64,000 nucleotides of DNA from NCBI RefSeq assembly GCF_014644295.1, contig NZ_BMKK01000005.1, positions 513,111 through 577,110 on the forward strand. The letters run 5' to 3'. Below the pieces are notes generated by a model. That model had not been told where the DNA came from and made no database searches. It worked only from the letters and a program-made list of their open reading frames with translations. Source of the DNA: Emticicia aquatilis. Its GTDB lineage: Bacteria > Bacteroidota > Bacteroidia > Cytophagales > Spirosomataceae. A program made the position numbers and the translations under genes. This document shows positions 62,488-64,000 of this stretch, piece by piece; the stretch's first letter is position 1, and every line of letters starts with the position of its first letter.

Positions 62488-63933
62488 ATGAACAACTCTC
62501 ACGACAAAAAACAACAAAACTCACGCCGTAATTTCCTTAAAAGTAGTGCTTTAGCTTCCGCAGGCTTTATGATTGTGCCTCGCCATGTGTTGGGTAAGGG
62601 CTTCGTAGCACCGAGCGATAAACTCAATATTGCGGCCGTTGGCTGTGGCGGAAAAGCCGACTTCAATATTCCGCAGGCCTATAACAATGGTTCTGATAAT
62701 ATCGTAGCTCTTTGCGATGTCGATGATAGACAATCGGCCAAGTTTCGGGCAAAATTCCCAAATGCTCCGTATTTCCGAGATTACCGAAAAATGTTGGAAT
62801 CGGAGGGCAAAAATATTGATGCCGTAATCGTGACTACGCCCGACCACATGCACTACCCGATTGCGATGTCGGCGATTCAGTTAAACAAGCACGTTTACGT
62901 AGAAAAACCGCTCACACACGATATTTGGGAGGCTCGACAATTAACCGAAGCAACGGCCAAGTATAAAGTTGTCACGCAAATGGGCAACCAAGGAAGTAGT
63001 AGCAATGGTACTCGTATCACCGAAACGATGGTACAAAGTGGTATTATTGGCGAAATTTATAATGTTGAAGTTTGGACAAATAGACCAGTGTGGCCACAAG
63101 GAGTGAAATCGCCCAAAGATAAAGGCGAAAAACAGCCAATCCCGAACGAAGTTGACTGGAATTTGTGGCTCGGCACTGCCCCAATGCGAGATTATCACGA
63201 GGCTTATATGCCATTCCGTTGGCGTGGATATTGGGATTTCGGCACGGGAGCTTTGGGCGATATGGGTTGCCACTTCATGGATGTTCCTTTCCGTGCTTTG
63301 AATTTGGGTTATCCTACTTCGGTTGAATGCTCGGTTGGACAAGTCTATGCCGATTTCTTCAAAGAAGCATTTTTCGATGATGTTTGTCCGCCATCAGCCT
63401 CTATTCACCTCAAGTTTCCGAATCCAACAAGTAAAAACTTCAAAGAAATCAATCTTACTTGGAATGACGGCGGTATTCGTCCGAAGCTTCCCGAAGGCTG
63501 TGATTATGACAAAGTTTTTGCCAATATCGACGGTGGCGTAATGTTTATCGGAACAAAAGGCGTAATTGCCTGCGAAATTTTTGGAGAAAATCCTAAAGTA
63601 TATATCAATGGCCAATTAGCTGCCGTTAAGCTACCAGCACCTAAACGCCCTAATGTTGAAGGCGGTGTAAATGGCCATCAACAACAATGGATAAAAGCCT
63701 GCAAAGCTGGTTTTGGCACCTATACCAGTTCGTCATTCGACCAATCTGGGCCTTTGACCGAAACCGTTTTGATGGGAAATTTGGCCGTTCGTTCGTTTTT
63801 GATGCGAGATGCTAAAAATAAATTTATTGGCAGGAAGAAACTCTTATGGGATGGCAAAAATATGAAAATTACCAATTTTGATGAAGCTAATGCCTTCGTA
63901 AAACGAGAATATCGTGCGGGTGGTTGGATTTAA
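62488..63933 (+). CDS. Tat-exported Gfo/Idh/MocA-family oxidoreductase
   Basis: This 481-residue protein has a twin-arginine signal: NSRRNFLKSSALASAGFMIV (SRRNFLK motif, about 12-31). The N-terminal Rossmann fold has AAVGCGGKADFN and the Gfo/Idh signature VEKPLTHDIWEA. The remainder is the GFO_IDH_MocA_C-like beta domain (CHFMDVPFRALNLGYPTSV). It is typical of Bacteroidota secreted sugar dehydrogenases/hydrolases that act with bound NAD(P). The substrate is unknown. The gene is complete in the window. Confidence 0.93.
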   Translation: MNNSHDKKQQNSRRNFLKSSALASAGFMIVPRHVLGKGFVAPSDKLNIAAVGCGGKADFNIPQAYNNGSDNIVALCDVDDRQSAKFRAKFPNAPYFRDYRKMLESEGKNIDAVIVTTPDHMHYPIAMSAIQLNKHVYVEKPLTHDIWEARQLTEATAKYKVVTQMGNQGSSSNGTRITETMVQSGIIGEIYNVEVWTNRPVWPQGVKSPKDKGEKQPIPNEVDWNLWLGTAPMRDYHEAYMPFRWRGYWDFGTGALGDMGCHFMDVPFRALNLGYPTSVECSVGQVYADFFKEAFFDDVCPPSASIHLKFPNPTSKNFKEINLTWNDGGIRPKLPEGCDYDKVFANIDGGVMFIGTKGVIACEIFGENPKVYINGQLAAVKLPAPKRPNVEGGVNGHQQQWIKACKAGFGTYTSSSFDQSGPLTETVLMGNLAVRSFLMRDAKNKFIGRKKLLWDGKNMKITNFDEANAFVKREYRAGGWI

Positions 63934-64000
63934 TTGTCACGTCCTAAAAAAGCGATACAAGATTTAAAAGGTTAAAATTACTTTTTTCTAAATAGTAGTA

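Overview
The window looks like chromosome from a Bacteroidota member, most likely a Cytophagales-type gliding or T9SS-bearing environmental bacterium. The evidence is a gldB lipoprotein gene, a PorZ-type protein with a T9SS sorting domain, several ECF sigma factors, low GC, start codons without clear AGGAGG ribosome sites, and promoters of the TTG-N20/21-TAnnTTTG form. The genus cannot be fixed from the sequence. I found no rRNA, tRNA, prophage, insertion sequence or CRISPR array.

Layout. 1-5.4 kb: an ECF sigma factor with a protein that has an inner-membrane helix and an outer-membrane barrel, then three secreted thioredoxin-fold proteins. 5.6-9.4 kb: isochorismate synthase, a barrel protein with a long N-terminal extension, and a second ECF sigma factor overlapping a 78-residue protein. 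9.6-13.6 kb: membrane protein, polyprenyl-phosphate-type glycosyltransferase, PorZ. 13.6-18.7 kb (minus strand): secreted protein, M1 peptidase, DinB, hydrolase and TetR regulator. 18.8-21.9 kb: metallophosphoesterase, Crp-like regulator, darcynin, SDR. 22.3-25.7 kb: rpoN, a 51-residue DUF4295 protein, rpmG and a TlpA-like protein. 25.9-31.6 kb: oxidoreductase, a repeat-riddled unknown gene, and a his segment (hisH, an HNH pair, hisA, GNAT, hisF). 31.8-40.5 kb: dgt, MFS, helix-hairpin-helix barrel protein, GlcNAc-kinase-like protein, glnS, LolA-like protein. 40.7-45.9 kb: a second ECF sigma/envelope-spanning pair, cytochrome c lipoprotein, GH65. 46-64 kb: PpiD/SurA-like chaperone, gldB, ABC exporter, Fur, EamA, TPR, collagen-like lipoprotein, BamA-like protein, acyl-CoA dehydrogenase, histidine kinase, hemA and a Tat-exported Gfo/Idh/MocA oxidoreductase.

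Most notable are two paralogous two-gene modules (63-2278 and 40688-42845). In each, an ECF sigma factor is followed by a protein with a short acidic cytoplasmic head, one transmembrane helix, a long polar linker and a C-terminal outer-membrane barrel. This is the architecture of the dual membrane-spanning anti-sigma factors described in Bacteroides (Dma, with Das sigma factors; from memory). Other leads are an HNH nuclease with a small overlapping partner inside the his genes, a family of at least seven short hairpin repeats ending in CTAC, palindromic elements that have become coding sequence in two genes, a TetR operator pair beside a 12-copy 7-bp tandem repeat, and a sigma-54-like site upstream of rpoN.

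Envelope biology dominates: T9SS and gliding (PorZ, GldB), barrel assembly and chaperoning (BamA-like, PpiD/SurA-like), periplasmic thioredoxins and envelope-sensing sigma modules. They are interspersed with core metabolism (His, haem, menaquinone or siderophore entry, translation).
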